A DNA stretch of 64,000 nt from Glandiceps talaboti (GCF_964340395.1 NC_135562.1:21743892-21807891), one strand, 5' to 3'. Shown: positions 1 to 15,400, counted from the first letter of the stretch. Notes: generated by a model from the letters alone, not told the origin. Translations and numbers: made by a program.

Positions 1-397
1 TCTGGTGTTCATCTGCCATCTGTGTTCGTGTCATCTTCCGTGACCTTGAGTTCCATCCTGAAAGGAATGAATCAAACAATACAGTATAAGCTTATTGATG
101 GAATGAAATAACAGTTATTTAGATTCTAATATTTACTCTTAAAGTTGCCACTACTCAATTTAACCTTTTTGAAAAGATATTACCATGGATAATACAAATC
201 TGTTCATCTCCAAAATATTTCTTCATTCTGCTACAATCTACTTGTGACATAAGGTTGTCATTCCTTGTCGTGTGCTTAGTACTGACAAAAGAACTTTTTG
301 ATAACTTATACTTTCCATTGCAGAAGGGAAGAAATATTGGGCAACAAAATTTAATGACCATTCTCAGTAATTATGCAATTCCAAAATCTTCACTTAC

Positions 398-477
398 TTC
401 TTCCACTTCTTGATTGGCTGTCTGTTGTTCATCTGCCATCTGTGTTCGTGTCATCTTCCGTGACCTTGAGTTCCATC
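398..477 (-). other. Exon-like 80-nt segment of the satellite (one representative of about 94)
   Basis: On the minus strand this segment follows a pyrimidine-rich tract ending TCATTCCTTTCAG and is followed by GTAAGTGAAG, close to consensus 3' and 5' splice sites. The same arrangement recurs in almost every monomer (for example 818-897). It is open in one frame only, starting with two bases of a split codon and ending on a codon boundary (phase 1 in, phase 0 out). The other two frames meet a stop inside it. The 80-nt length is not a multiple of three, so joining consecutive copies would shift the frame. The open frame reads as a polar peptide rich in Gln, Glu, Arg and Lys that I do not recognise. 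The splice signals are seen; use as an exon is inference. Confidence 0.6.
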
Positions 478-3400
478 CTGAAAGGAATGAATCAAACAAT
501 ACAGTATAAGCTTATTGATGGAATGAAATAACAGTTATTTAGATTCTAATATTTACTCTTAAAGTTGCCACTACTCAATTTAACCTTTTTGAAAAGATAT
601 TACCATGGATAATACAAATCTGTTCATCTCCAAAATATTTCTTCATTCTGCTACAATCTACTTGTGACATAAGGTTGTCATTCCTTGTCGTGTGCTTAGT
701 ACTGACAAAAGAACTTTTTGATAACTTATACTTTCCATTGCAGATGGGAAGAAATATTGGGCAACAAAATTTAATGACCATTCTCAGTAATTATACAATT
801 CCAAAATCTTCACTTACTTCTTTCACTTCTTGATTGGCTGTCTGGTGTTCATCTGCCATCTGTGTTCGTGTCATCTTCCGTGACTTTCAGTTCCATCCTG
901 AAAGGAATGAATCAAACAATACAGTATAAACTTATTGATGGAATGAAATAAGAGTTATTTAGATTCTTATATTTAATCTTAAAGTTGCCACTACTCAATT
1001 TAACCTTTTTGAAAAGATATTACCACGGATAATACAATTCTGTTCATCTCCAATATTTCTTCATTCTGCTACAATCTACTTGTGACATAAGGTTGTCATT
1101 ACTTGTTCTGTGCTTAATACTGACAAAAGAACTTTTTGATAACTTATACCTTCCATTGCAGATGGGAAGAAATATTGGGCAACAAAATTTAATGACCATT
1201 CTCAGTAATTATACAATTCCAAAATCTTCACTTACTTCTTTCACTTCTTGATTGGCTGTCTGGTGTTCATCTGCCATCTGTGTTCGTGTCATCTTCCGTG
1301 ACTTTCAGTTCCATCCTGAAAGGAATGAATCAAACAATACAGTATAAACTTATTGATGGAATGAAATAACAGTTATTTAGATTCTAATATTTACTCTTAA
1401 AGTTGCCACTACTGAATTTAACCTTTTTGAAAAGATATTACCACGGATAATACAATTCTGTTCATCTCCAAAATACTTCTTCATTCTGCTACAATCTACT
1501 TGTGACATAAGGTTGTCATTACTTGTCGTGTGCTTAGTACTGACAAAAGAACCTTTTGATAACTTATACTTTCCATTACAGATGGGAAGAAATATTGGGC
1601 AACAAAATTTAATGACCATTCTCAGTAATTATACAATTCCAAAATCTTCACTTACTTCTTCCACTTCTTGATTGGCTGTCTGGTGTTCATCTGCCATCTG
1701 TGTTCGTGTCATCTTCCTTGACCTTGGGTTCCATCCTGAAAGGAATGAATCAAACAACACAGTATAAACTTATTGATGGAATGAAATAACAGTTATTTAG
1801 ATTCTAATATTTACTCTTAAAGTTGCTACTACTCAATTTAACCTTTTTGAAAAGATATTACCACGGATAATACAATTCTGTTCATCTCCAAAATATTTCG
1901 TCATTCTGCTACAATCTACTTGTGACATAAGGTTGTCATTCCTTGTCGTGTGCTTAGTACTGACAAAAGAACTTTTTGATAACTTATACCTTCCATTGCA
2001 GATGGGAAGAAATATTGGGCAACAAAATTTAATGACCATTCTCAGTAATTATACAATTCCAAAATCTTCACTTACTTCTTTCACTTCTTGATTGGCTGTC
2101 TGGTGTTCATCTGCCATCTGTGTTCGTGTCATCTTCCGTGACTTTCAGTTCCATCCTGAAAGGAATGAATCAAACAATACAGTATAAACTTATTGATGGA
2201 ATGAAATAAGAGTTATTTAGATTCTTATATTTAATCTTAAAGTTGCCACTACTCAATTTAACCTTTTTGAAAAGATATTACCACGGATAATACAATTCTG
2301 TTCATCTCCAATATTTCTTCATTCTGCTACAATCTACTTGTGACATAAGGTTGTCATTACTTGTTCTGTGCTTAATACTGACAAAAGAACTTTTTGATAA
2401 CTTATACCTTCCATTGCAGATGGGAAGAAATATTGGGCAACAAAATTTAATGACCATTCTCAGTAATTATACAATTCCAAAATCTTCACTTACTTCTTTC
2501 ACTTCTTGATTGGCTGTCTGGTGTTCATCTGCCATCTGTGTTCGTGTCATCTTCCGTGACTTTCAGTTCCATCCTGAAAGGAATGAATCAAACAATACAG
2601 TATAAACTTATTGATGGAATGAAATAACAGTTATTTAGATTCTAATATTTACTCTTAAAGTTGCCACTACTGAATTTAACCTTTTTGAAAAGATATTACC
2701 ACGGATAATACAATTCTGTTCATCTCCAGTATTTCGTCATTCTGCTACAATCTACTTGTGACATAAGGTTGTCATTACTTGTTGTGTGCTTAGTACTGAC
2801 AAAAGAACCTTTTGATAACTTATACTTTCCATTGCAGATGGGAAGAAATATTGGGCAACAAAAGTTAATGACCATTCTCAGTAATTATACAATTCCAAAA
2901 TCTTCACTTACTTCTTCCACTTCTTGATTGGCTGTCTGGTGTTCATCTGCCATCTGTGTTCGTGTCATCTTCCGTGACCTTGAGTTCCATCCTGAAAGGA
3001 ATGAATCAAACAATACAGTATAAGCTTATTGATGGAATGAAATAACAGTTATTTAGATTCTAATATTTACTCTTAAAGTTGCCACTACTCAATTTAACCT
3101 TTTTGAAAAGATATTACCATGGATAATACAAATCTGTTCATCTCCAAAATATTTCTTCATTCTGCTACAATCTACTTGTGACATAAGGTTGTCATTCCTT
3201 GTCGTGTGCTTAGTACTGACAAAAGAACTTTTTGATAACTTATACTTTCCATTGCAGAAGGGAAGAAATATTGGGCAACAAAATTTAATGACCATTCTCA
3301 GTAATTATGCAATTCCAAAATCTTCACTTACTTCTTCCACTTCTTGATTGGCTGTCTGTTGTTCATCTGCCATCTGTGTTCGTGTCATCTTCCGTGACCT

Positions 3401-6400
3401 TGAGTTCCATCCTGAAAGGAATGAATCAAACAATACAGTATAAATTTATTGATGTCATGAAATAAGAGTTAGTTAGATTCTAATATTTACTCTTAAAGTT
3501 GCCACTACTGAATTTAACCTTTTTGAAAAGATATTACCACGGATAATACAATTCTGTTCATCTCCAGTATTTCTTCATTCTGCTACAATCTACTTGTGAC
3601 ATAAGGTTGTCATTACTTGTTGTGTGCTTAGTACTGACAAAAGAACCTTTTGATAACTTATACTTTCCATTGCAGATGCGAAGAAATATTGGGCAACAAA
3701 AGTTAATGACCATTCTCAGTAATTATACAATTCCAAAATCTTCACTTACTTCTTCCACTTCTTGATTGGCTGTCTGGTGTTCATCTGCCATCTGTGTTCG
3801 TGTCATCTTCCGTGACCTTGAGTTCCATCCTGAAAGGAATGAATCAAACAATACAGTATAAGCTTATTGATGGAATGAAATAACAGTTATTTAGATTCTA
3901 ATATTTACTCTTAAAGTTGCCACTACTCAATTTAACCTTTTTGAAAAGATATTACCACGGATAATACAATTCTGTTCATCTCCAAAATACTTCTTCATTC
4001 TGCTACAATCTACTTGTGACATCAGGTTGTCATTACTTGTCGTGTGCTTAGTACTGACAAAAGAACTTTCAGATAACTTATACTTTCCATTGCAGATGGG
4101 AAGAAATATTGGGCAACAAAATTTAATGACCATTCTCAGTAATTATACAATTCCAAAATCTTCACTTATATCTTTCACTTCTTGATTGGCTGTCTGGTGT
4201 TCATCTGCCATCTGTGTTCGTGTCATCTTCCGTGACCTTGAGTTCCATCCTGAAAGGAATGAATCAAACAATACAGTATAAGCTTATTGATGGAATGAAA
4301 TAACAGTTATTTAGATTCTAATATTTACTCTTAAAGTTGCCACTACTCAATTTAACCTTTTTGAAAAGATATTACCATGGATAATACAAATCTGTTCATC
4401 TCCAAAATATTTCTTCATTCTGCTACAATCTACTTGTGACATAAGGTTGTCATTCCTTGTCGTGTGCTTAGTACTGACAAAAGAACTTTTTGATAACTTA
4501 TACTTTCCATTGCAGAAGGGAAGAAATATTGGGCAACAAAATTTAATGACCATTCTCAGTAATTATACAATTCCAAAATCTTCACTTACTTCTTTCACTT
4601 CTTGATTGGCTGTCTGGTGTTCATCTGCCATCTGTGTTCGTGTCATCTTCCGTGACCTTGAGTTCCATCCTGAAAGGAATAAATCAAACAATACAGTATA
4701 AACTTATTGATGGAATGAAATAAGAGTTATTTAGATTCTTATATTTAATCTTAAAGTTGCCACTACTCAATTTAACCTTTTTGAAAAGATATTACCACGG
4801 ATAATACAAATCTGTTCATCTCCAAAATATTTCTTCATTCTGCTACAATCTACTTGTGACATAAGGTTGTCATTACTTGTTCTGTGCTTAATACTGACAA
4901 AAGAACTTTTTGATAACTTATACCTTCCATTGCAGATGGGAAGAAATATTGGGCAACAAAATTTAATGACCATTCTCAGTAATTATACAATTCCAAAATC
5001 TTCACTTACTTCTTTCACTTCTTGATTGGCTGTCTGGTGTTCATCTGCCATCTGTGTTCGTGTCATCTTCCGTGACTTTCAATTCCATCCTGAAAGGAAT
5101 GAATCAAACAATACAGTATAAACTTATTGATGGAATGAAATAAGAGTTATTTAGATTCTTATATTTAATCTTAAAGTTGCCACTACTCAATTTAACCTTT
5201 TTGAAAAGATATTACCACGGATAATACAATTCTGTTCATCTCCAATATTTCTTCATTCTGCTACAATCTACTTGTGACATAAGGTTGTCATTACTTGTTC
5301 TGTGCTTAATACTGACAAAAGAACTTTTTGATAACTTATACCTTCCATTGCAGATGGGAAGAAATATTGGGCAACAAAATTTAATGACCATTCTCAGTAA
5401 TTATACAATTCCAAAATCTTCACTTACTTCTTTCACTTCTTGATTGGCTGTCTGGTGTTCATCTGCCATCTGTGTTCGTGTCATCTTCCGTGACTTTCAG
5501 TTCCATCCTGAAAGGAATGAATCAAACAATACAGTATAAACTTATTGATGGAATGAAATAACAGTTATTTAGATTCTAATATTTACTCTTAAAGTTGCCA
5601 CTACTGAATTTAACCTTTTTGAAAAGATATTACCACGGATAATACAATTCTGTTCATCTCCAAAATACTTCTTCATTCTGCTACAATCTACTTGTGACAT
5701 AAGGTTGTCATTACTTGTCGTGTGCTTAGTACTGACAAAAGAACCTTTTGATAACTTATACTTTCCATTACAGATGGGAAGAAATATTGGGCAACAAAAT
5801 TTAATGACCATTCTCAGTAATTATACAATTCCAAAATCTTCACTTACTTCTTCCACTTCTTGATTGGCTGTCTGGTGTTCATCTGCCATCTGTGTTCGTG
5901 TCATCATCCTTGACCTTGGGTTCCATCCTGAAAGGAGTGAATCAAACAACACAGTATAAACTTATTGATGGAATGAAATAACAGTTATTTAGATTCTAAT
6001 ATTTACTCTTAAAGTTGCTACTACTCAATTTAACCTTTTTGAAAAGATATTACCACGGATAATACAATTCTGTTCATCTCCAAAATATTTCGTCATTCTG
6101 CTACAATCTACTTGTGACATAAGGTTGTCATTCCTTGTCGTGTGCTTAGTACTGACAAAAGAACTTTTTGATAACTTATACCTTCCATTGCAGATGGGAA
6201 GAAATATTGGGCAACAAAATTTAATGACCATTCTCAGTAATTATACAATTCCAAAATCTTCACTTACTTCTTTCACTTCTTGATTGGCTGTCTGGTGTTC
6301 ATCTGCCATCTGTGTTCGTGTCATCTTCCGTGACTTTCAGTTCCATCCTGAAAGGAATGAATCAAACAATACAGTATAAACTTATTGATGGAATGAAATA

Positions 6401-7429
6401 AGAGTTATTTAGATTCTTATATTTAATCTTAAAGTTGCCACTACTCAATTTAACCTTTTTGAAAAGATATTACCACGGATAATACAATTCTGTTCATCTC
6501 CAATATTTCTTCATTCTGCTACAATCTACTTGTGACATAAGGTTGTCATTACTTGTTCTGTGCTTAATACTGACAAAAGAACTTTTTGATAACTTATACC
6601 TTCCATTGCAGATGGGAAGAAATATTGGGCAACAAAATTTAATGACCATTCTCAGTAATTATACAATTCCAAAATCTTCACTTACTTCTTTCACTTCTTG
6701 ATTGGCTGTCTGGTGTTCATCTGCCATCTGTGTTCGTGTCATCTTCCGTGACTTTCAGTTCCATCCTGAAAGGAATGAATCAAACAATACAGTATAAACT
6801 TATTGATGGAATGAAATAACAGTTATTTAGATTCTAATATTTACTCTTAAAGTTGCCACTACTGAATTTAACCTTTTTGAAAAGATATTACCACGGATAA
6901 TACAATTCTGTTCATCTCCAAAATACTTCTTCATTCTGCTACAATCTACTTGTGACATAAGGTTGTCATTACTTGTCGTGTGCTTAGTACTGACAAAAGA
7001 ACCTTTTGATAACTTATACTTTCCATTACAGATGGGAAGAAATATTGGGCAACAAAATTTAATGACCATTCTCAGTAATTATACAATTCCAAAATCTTCA
7101 CTTACTTCTTCCACTTCTTGATTGGCTGTCTGGTGTTCATCTGCCATCTGTGTTCGTGTCATCTTCCTTGACCTTGGGTTCCATCCTGAAAGGAATGAAT
7201 CAAACAACACAGTATAAACTTATTGATGGAATGAAATAACAGTTATTTAGATTCTAATATTTACTCTTAAAGTTGCTACTACTCAATTTAACCTTTTTGA
7301 AAAGATATTACCACGGATAATACAATTCTGTTCATCTCCAAACTATTTCGTCATTCTGCTACAATCTACTTGTGACATAAGGTTGTCATTCCTTGTCGTG
7401 TGCTTAGTACTGACAAAAGAACTTTTTGA

Positions 7430-10400
7430 TAACTTATACTTTCCATTGCAGAAGGGAAGAAATATTGGGCAACAAAATTTAATGACCATTCTCAGTAATT
7501 ATACAATTCCAAAATCTTCACTTACTTCTTTCACTTCTTGATTGGCTGTCTGGTGTTCATCTGCCATCTGTGTTCGTGTCATCTTCCGTGACCTTGAGTT
7601 CCATCCTGAAAGGAATAAATCAAACAATACAGTATAAACTTATTGATGGAATGAAATAAGAGTTATTTAGATTCTAATATTTACTCTTAAAGTTGCCACT
7701 ACTCAATTTAACCTTTTTGAAAAGATATTACCACGGATAATACAATTCTGTTCATCTCCAAAATACTTCTTCATTCTGCTACAATCTACTTGTGACATAA
7801 GGTTGTCATTACTTGTCGTGTGCTTAGTACTGACAAAAGAACTTTTTGATAACTTATACTTTCCATTGCAGATGGGAAGAAATATTGGGCAACAAAATTT
7901 AATGACCATTCTCAGTAATTGTACAATTCCAAAATCTTCACTTACTTCTTCCACTTCTTGATTGGCTGTCTGTTGTTCATCTGCCATCTGTGTTCGTGTC
8001 ATCTTCCGTGACCTTGAGTTCCATCCTGAAAGGAATGAATCAAACAATACAGTATAAACTTATTGATGGAATGAAATAAGAGTTAGTTAGATTCTAATAT
8101 TTACTCTTAAAGTTGCCACTACTCAATTTAACCTTTTTGAAAAGATATTACCACGGATAATACAATTCTGTTCATCTCCAGTATTTCTTCATTCTGCTAC
8201 AATCTACTTGTGACATAAGGTTGTCATTACTTGTTGTGTGCTTAGTACTGACAAAAGAACCTTTTGATAACTTATACTTTCCATTGCAGATGGGAAGAAA
8301 TATTGGGCAACAAAAGTTAATGACCATTCTCAGTAATTATACAATTCCAAAATCTTCACTTACTTCTTCCACTTCTTGATTGGCTGTCTGGTGTTCATCT
8401 GCCATCTGTGTTCGTGTCATCTTCCGTGACCTTGAGTTCCATCCTGAAAGGAATGAATCAAACAATACAGTATAAGCTTATTGATGGAATGAAATAACAG
8501 TTATTTAGATTCTAATATTTACTCTTAAAGTTGCCACTACTCAATTTAACCTTTTTGAAAAGATATTACCATGGATAATACAAATCTGTTCATCTCCAAA
8601 ATATTTCTTCATTCTGCTACAATCTACTTGTGACATAAGGTTGCCATTCCTTGTCGTGTGCTTAGTACTGACAAAAGAACTTTTTGATAACTTATACTTT
8701 CCATTGCAGAAGGGAAGAAATATTGTGCAACAAAATTTAATGACCATTCTCAGTAATTATGCAATTCCAAAATCTTCACTTACTTCTTCCACTTCTTGAT
8801 TGGCTGTCTGTTGTTCATCTGCCATCTGTGTTCGTGTCATCTTCCGTGACCTTGAGTTCCATCCTGAAAGGAATGAATCAAACAATACAGTATAAATTTA
8901 TTGATGTCATGAAATAAGAGTTAGTTAGATTCTAATATTTACTCTTAAAGTTGCCACTACTGAATTTAACCTTTTTGAAAAGATATTACCACGGATAATA
9001 CAATTCTGTTCATCTCCAGTATTTCTTCATTCTGCTACAATCTACTTGTGACATAAGGTTGTCATTACTTGTTGTGTGCTTAGTACTGACAAAAGAACCT
9101 TTTGATAACTTATACTTTCCATTGCAGATGCGAAGAAATATTGGGCAACAAAAGTTAATGACCATTCTCAGTAATTATACAATTCCAAAATCTTCACTTA
9201 CTTCTTCCACTTCTTGATTGGCTGTCTGGTGTTCATCTGCCATCTGTGTTCGTGTCATCTTCCGTGACCTTGAGTTCCATCCTGAAAGGAATGAATCAAA
9301 CAATACAGTATAAGCTTATTGATGGAATGAAATAACAGTTATTTAGATTCTAATATTTACTCTTAAGGTTGCCACTACTCAATTTAACCTTTTTGAAAAG
9401 ATATTACCACGTATAATACAATTCTGTTCATCTCCAATATTTCTTCATTCTGCTACAATCTACTTGTGACATAAGGTTGTCATTACTTGTTCTGTGCTTA
9501 ATACTGACAAAAGAACTTTTTGATAACTTATACCTTCCATTGCAGATGGGAAGAAATATTGGGCAACAAAATTTAATGACCATTCTCAGTAATTATACAA
9601 TTCCAAAATCTTCACTTACTTCTTTCACTTCTTGATTGGCTGTCTGGTGTTCATCTGCCATCTGTGTTCGTGTCATCTTCCGTGACTTTCAGTTCCATCC
9701 TGAAAGGAATGAATCAAACAATACAGTATAAACTTATTGATGGAATGAAATAACAGTTATTTAGATTCTAATATTTACTCTTAAAGTTGCCACTACTCAA
9801 TTTAACCTTTTTGAAAAGAGATTACCATGTATAATACAATTCTGTTCATCTACAGTATTTCTTCATTCTGCTACAATCTACTTGTGACATAAGGTTGTCA
9901 TTACTTGTTGTGTGCTTAGTACTGACAAAAGAACCTTTTGATAACTTATACTTTCCATTGCAGATGGGAAGAAATATTGTGCAACAAAAGTTAATGACCA
10001 TTCTCAGTAATTATACAATTCCAAAATCTTCACTTACTTCTTCCACTTCTTGATTGGCTGTCTGGTGTTCATCTGCCATCTGTGTTCGTGTCATCTTCCG
10101 TGACCTTGAGTTCCATCCTGAAAGGAATGAATCAAACAATACAGTATAAGCTTATTGATGTAATGAAATAACAGTTATTTAGATTCTAATATTTACTCTT
10201 AAAGTTGCCACTACTCAATTTAACCTTTTTGAAAAGATATTACCACGGATAATACAATTCTGTACATCTCCAAAATACTTCTTCATTCTGCTACAATCTA
10301 CTTGTGACATAAGGTTGTCATTACTTGTCGTGTGCTTAGTACTGACAAAAGAACTTTTTGATAACTTATACTTTCCATTGCAGTTGGGAAGAAATATTGG

Positions 10401-12447
10401 GCAACAAAATTTAATGACCATTCTCAGTAATTGTACAATTCCAAAATCTTCACTTACTTCTTCCACTTCTTGATTGGCTGTCGTTCATCTGCCATCTGTG
10501 TTCGTGTCATCTTCCGTGACCTTGAGTTCCATCCTGAAAGGAATGAATCAAACAATACAGTATAAACTTATTGATGGAATGAAATAAGAGTTAGTTAGAT
10601 TCTAATATTTACTCTTAAAGTTGCCACTACTCAATTTAACCTTTTTGAAAAGATATTACCACGGATAATACAATTCTGTTCATCTCCAGTATTTCTTCAT
10701 TCTGCTACAATCTACTTGTGACATAAGGTTGTCATTACTTGTTGTGTGCTTAGTACTGACAAAAGAACCTTTTGATAACTTATACTTTCCATTGCAGATG
10801 GGAAGAAATATTGGGCAACAAAAGTTAATGACCATTCTCAGTAATTATACAATTCCAAAATCTTCACTTACTTCTTCCACTTCTTGATTGGCTGTCTGGT
10901 GTTCATCTGCCATCTGTGTTCGTGTCATCTTCCGTGACCTTGAGTTCCATCCTGAAAGGAATGAATCAAACAATACAGTATAAGCTTATTGATGGAATGA
11001 AATAACAGTTATTTAGATTCTAATATTTACTCTTCAAGTTGCCACTACTCAATTTAACCTTTTTGAAAAGATATTACCATGGATAATACAAATCTGTTCA
11101 TCTCCAAAATATTTCTTCATTCTGCTACAATCTACTTGTGACATAAGGTTGTCATTCCTTGTCGTGTGCTTAGTACTGACAAAAGAACTTTTTGATAACT
11201 TATACTTTCCATTGCAGAAGGGAAGAAATATTGGGCAACAAAATTTAATGACCATTCTCAGTAATTATACAATTCCAAAATCTTCACTTACTTCTTTCAC
11301 TTCTTGATTGGCTGTCTGGTGTTCATCTGCCATCTGTGTTCGTGTCATCTTCCGTGACCTTGAGTTCCATCCTGAAAGGAATAAATCAAACAATACAGTA
11401 TAAACTTATTGATGGAATGAAATAAGAGTTATTTAGATTCTTATATTTAATCTTAAAGTTGCCACTACTCAATTTAACCTTTTTGAAAAGATGTTACCAC
11501 GGATAATACAATTCTGTTCATCTCCAATATTTCTTCATTCTGCTACAATCTACTTGTGACATCAGGTTGTCATTACTTGTTCTGTGCTTAATACTGACAA
11601 AAGAACTTTTTGATAACTTATACCTTCCATTGCAGATGGGAAGAAATATTGGGCAACAAAATTTAATGACCATTCTCAGTAATTATACAATTCCAAAATC
11701 TTCACTTACTTCTTTCACTTCTTGATTGGCTGTCTGGTGTTCATCTGCCATCTGTGTTCGTGTCATCTTCCGTGACTTTCAGTTCCATCCTGAAAGGAAT
11801 GAATCAAACAATACAGTATAAACTTATTGATGGAATGAAATAACAGTTATTTAGATTCTAATATTTACTCTTAAAGTTGCCACTACTGAATTTAACCTTT
11901 TTGAAAAGATATTACCACGGATAATACAATTCTGTTCATCTCCAAAATACTTCTTCATTCTGCTACAATCTACTTGTGACATAAGGTTGTTATTACTTGT
12001 CGTGTGCTTAGTACTGACAAAAGAACCTTTTGATAACTTATACTTTCCATTGCAGATGGGAAGAAATATTGGGCAAGAAAATTTAATGACCATTCTCAGT
12101 AATTATACAATTCCAAAATCTTCACTTACTTCTTCCACTTCTTGAGTGGCTGTCTGGTGTTCATCTGTGTTCGTGTCATCTTCCTTGACCTTGGGTTCCA
12201 TCCTGAAAGGAATGAATCAAACAACACAGTATAAACTTATTGATGGAATGAAATAACAGTTATTTAGATTCTAATATTTACTCTTAAAGTTGCCACTACT
12301 CAATTTAACCTTTTTGAAAAGATATTACCACGGATAATACAATTCTGTTCATCTCCAAAATATTTCTTCATTCTGCTACAATCTACTTGTGACATAAGGT
12401 TGTCATTCCTTGTCGTGTGCTTAGTAATGACAAAAGAACTTTTTGAT
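7430..12447. repeat. 12-monomer higher-order block, copy 1
   Basis: This stretch of twelve monomers is repeated about 5,017 bp downstream with almost no change. Visible differences include AAGGTTGCC against AAAGTTGCC at about 9366, TCTTCAAG against TCTTAAAG at about 11034, and a 7-bp deletion near 12166 that changes the offset from 5,017 to 5,024. The matching 114-codon frames at 7703 and 12720 and 83-codon frames at 10215 and 15232 come from this duplication. Boundaries are approximate because flanking monomers are also similar. Confidence 0.85.
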
Positions 12448-15400
12448 AACTTATACTTTCCATTGCAGAAGGGAAGAAATATTGGGCAACAAAATTTAAT
12501 GACCATTCTCAGTAATTATACAATTCCAAAATCTTCACTTACTTCTTTCACTTCTTGATTGGCTGTCTGGTGTTCATCTGCCATCTGTGTTCGTGTCATC
12601 TTCCGTGACCTTGAGTTCCATCCTGAAAGGAATAAATCAAACAATACAGTATAAACTTATTGATGGAATGAAATAAGAGTTATTTAGATTCTAATATTTA
12701 CTCTTAAAGTTGCCACTACTCAATTTAACCTTTTTGAAAAGATATTACCACGGATAATACAATTCTGTTCATCTCCAAAATACTTCTTCATTCTGCTACA
12801 ATCTACTTGTGACATAAGGTTGTCATTACTTGTCGTGTGCTTAGTACTGACAAAAGAACTTTTTGATAACTTATACTTTCCATTGCAGATGGGAAGAAAT
12901 ATTGGGCAACAAAATTTAATGACCATTCTCAGTAATTGTACAATTCCAAAATCTTCACTTACTTCTTCCACTTCTTGATTGGCTGTCTGTTGTTCATCTG
13001 CCATCTGTGTTCGTGTCATCTTCCGTGACCTTGAGTTCCATCCTGAAAGGAATGAATCAAACAATACAGTATAAACTTATTGATGGAATGAAATAAGAGT
13101 TAGTTAGATTCTAATATTTACTCTTAAAGTTGCCACTACTCAATTTAACCTTTTTGAAAAGATATTACCACGGATAATACAATTCTGTTCATCTCCAGTA
13201 TTTCTTCATTCTGCTACAATCTACTTGTGACATAAGGTTGTCATTACTTGTTGTGTGCTTAGTACTGACAAAAGAACCTTTTGATAACTTATACTTTCCA
13301 TTGCAGATGGGAAGAAATATTGGGCAACAAAAGTTAATGACCATTCTCAGTAATTATACAATTCCAAAATCTTCACTTACTTCTTCCACTTCTTGATTGG
13401 CTGTCTGGTGTTCATCTGCCATCTGTGTTCGTGTCATCTTCCGTGACCTTGAGTTCCATCCTGAAAGGAATGAATCAAACAATACAGTATAAGCTTATTG
13501 ATGGAATGAAATAACAGTTATTTAGATTCTAATATTTACTCTTAAAGTTGCCACTACTCAATTTAACCTTTTTGAAAAGATATTACCATGGATAATACAA
13601 ATCTGTTCATCTCCAAAATATTTCTTCATTCTGCTACAATCTACTTGTGACATAAGGTTGCCATTCCTTGTCGTGTGCTTAGTACTGACAAAAGAACTTT
13701 TTGATAACTTATACTTTCCATTGCAGAAGGGAAGAAATATTGTGCAACAAAATTTAATGACCATTCTCAGTAATTATGCAATTACAAAATCTTCACTTAC
13801 TTCTTCCACTTCTTGATTGGCTGTCTGTTGTTCATCTGCCATCTGTGTTCGTGTCATCTTCCGTGACCTTGAGTTCCATCCTGAAAGGAATGAATCAAAC
13901 AATACAGTATAAATTTATTGATGTCATGAAATAAGAGTTAGTTAGATTCTAATATTTACTCTTAAAGTTGCCACTACTGAATTTAACCTTTTTGAAAAGA
14001 TATTACCACGGATAATACAATTCTGTTCATCTCCAGTATTTCTTCATTCTGCTACAATCTACTTGTGACATAAGGTTGTCATTACTTGTTGTGTGCTTAG
14101 TACTGACAAAAGAACCTTTTGATAACTTATACTTTCCATTGCAGATGCGAAGAAATATTGGGCAACAAAAGTTAATGACCATTCTCAGTAATTATACAAT
14201 TCCAAAATCTTCACTTACTTCTTCCACTTCTTGATTGGCTGTCTGGTGTTCATCTGCCATCTGTGTTCGTGTCATCTTCCGTGACCTTGAGTTCCATCCT
14301 GAAAGGAATGAATCAAACAATACAGTATAAGCTTATTGATGGAATGAAATAACAGTTATTTAGATTCTAATATTTACTCTTAAAGTTGCCACTACTCAAT
14401 TTAACCTTTTTGAAAAGATATTACCACGTATAATACAATTCTGTTCATCTCCAATATTTCTTCATTCTGCTACAATCTACTTGTGACATAAGGTTGTCAT
14501 TACTTGTTCTGTGCTTAATACTGACAAAAGAACTTTTTGATAACTTATACCTTCCATTGCAGATGGGAAGAAATATTGGGCAACAAAATTTAATGACCAT
14601 TCTCAGTAATTATACAATTCCAAAATCTTCACTTACTTCTTTCACTTCTTGATTGGCTGTCTGGTGTTCATCTGCCATCTGTGTTCGTGTCATCTTCCGT
14701 GACTTTCAGTTCCATCCTGAAAGGAATGAATCAAACAATACAGTATAAACTTATTGATGGAATGAAATAACAGTTATTTAGATTCTAATATTTACTCTTA
14801 AAGTTGCCACTACTCAATTTAACCTTTTTGAAAAGAGATTACCATGTATAATACAATTCTGTTCATCTACAGTATTTCTTCATTCTGCTACAATCTACTT
14901 GTGACATAAGGTTGTCATTACTTGTTGTGTGCTTAGTACTGACAAAAGAACCTTTTGATAACTTATACTTTCCATTGCAGATGGGAAGAAATATTGTGCA
15001 ACAAAAGTTAATGACCATTCTCAGTAATTATACAATTCCAAAATCTTCACTTACTTCTTCCACTTCTTGATTGGCTGTCTGGTGTTCATCTGCCATCTGT
15101 GTTCGTGTCATCTTCCGTGACCTTGAGTTCCATCCTGAAAGGAATGCATCAAACAATACAGTATAAGCTTATTGATGTAATGAAATAACAGTTATTTAGA
15201 TTCTAATATTTACTCTTAAAGTTGCCACTACTCAATTTAACCTTTTTGAAAAGATATTACCACGGATAATACAATTCTGTACATCTCCAAAATACTTCTT
15301 CATTCTGCTACAATCTACTTGTGACATAAGGTTGTCATTACTTGTCGTGTGCTTAGTACTGACAAAAGAACTTTTTGATAACTTATACTTTCCATTGCAG

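Noticed and set aside
155-361. 68-codon minus-strand frame recurring in about 40 monomers as a gene family
   Set aside because: It is part of the satellite. Shared 2-bp indels and stops break it in the other monomers, and variation shows no obvious protein-level constraint by eye.
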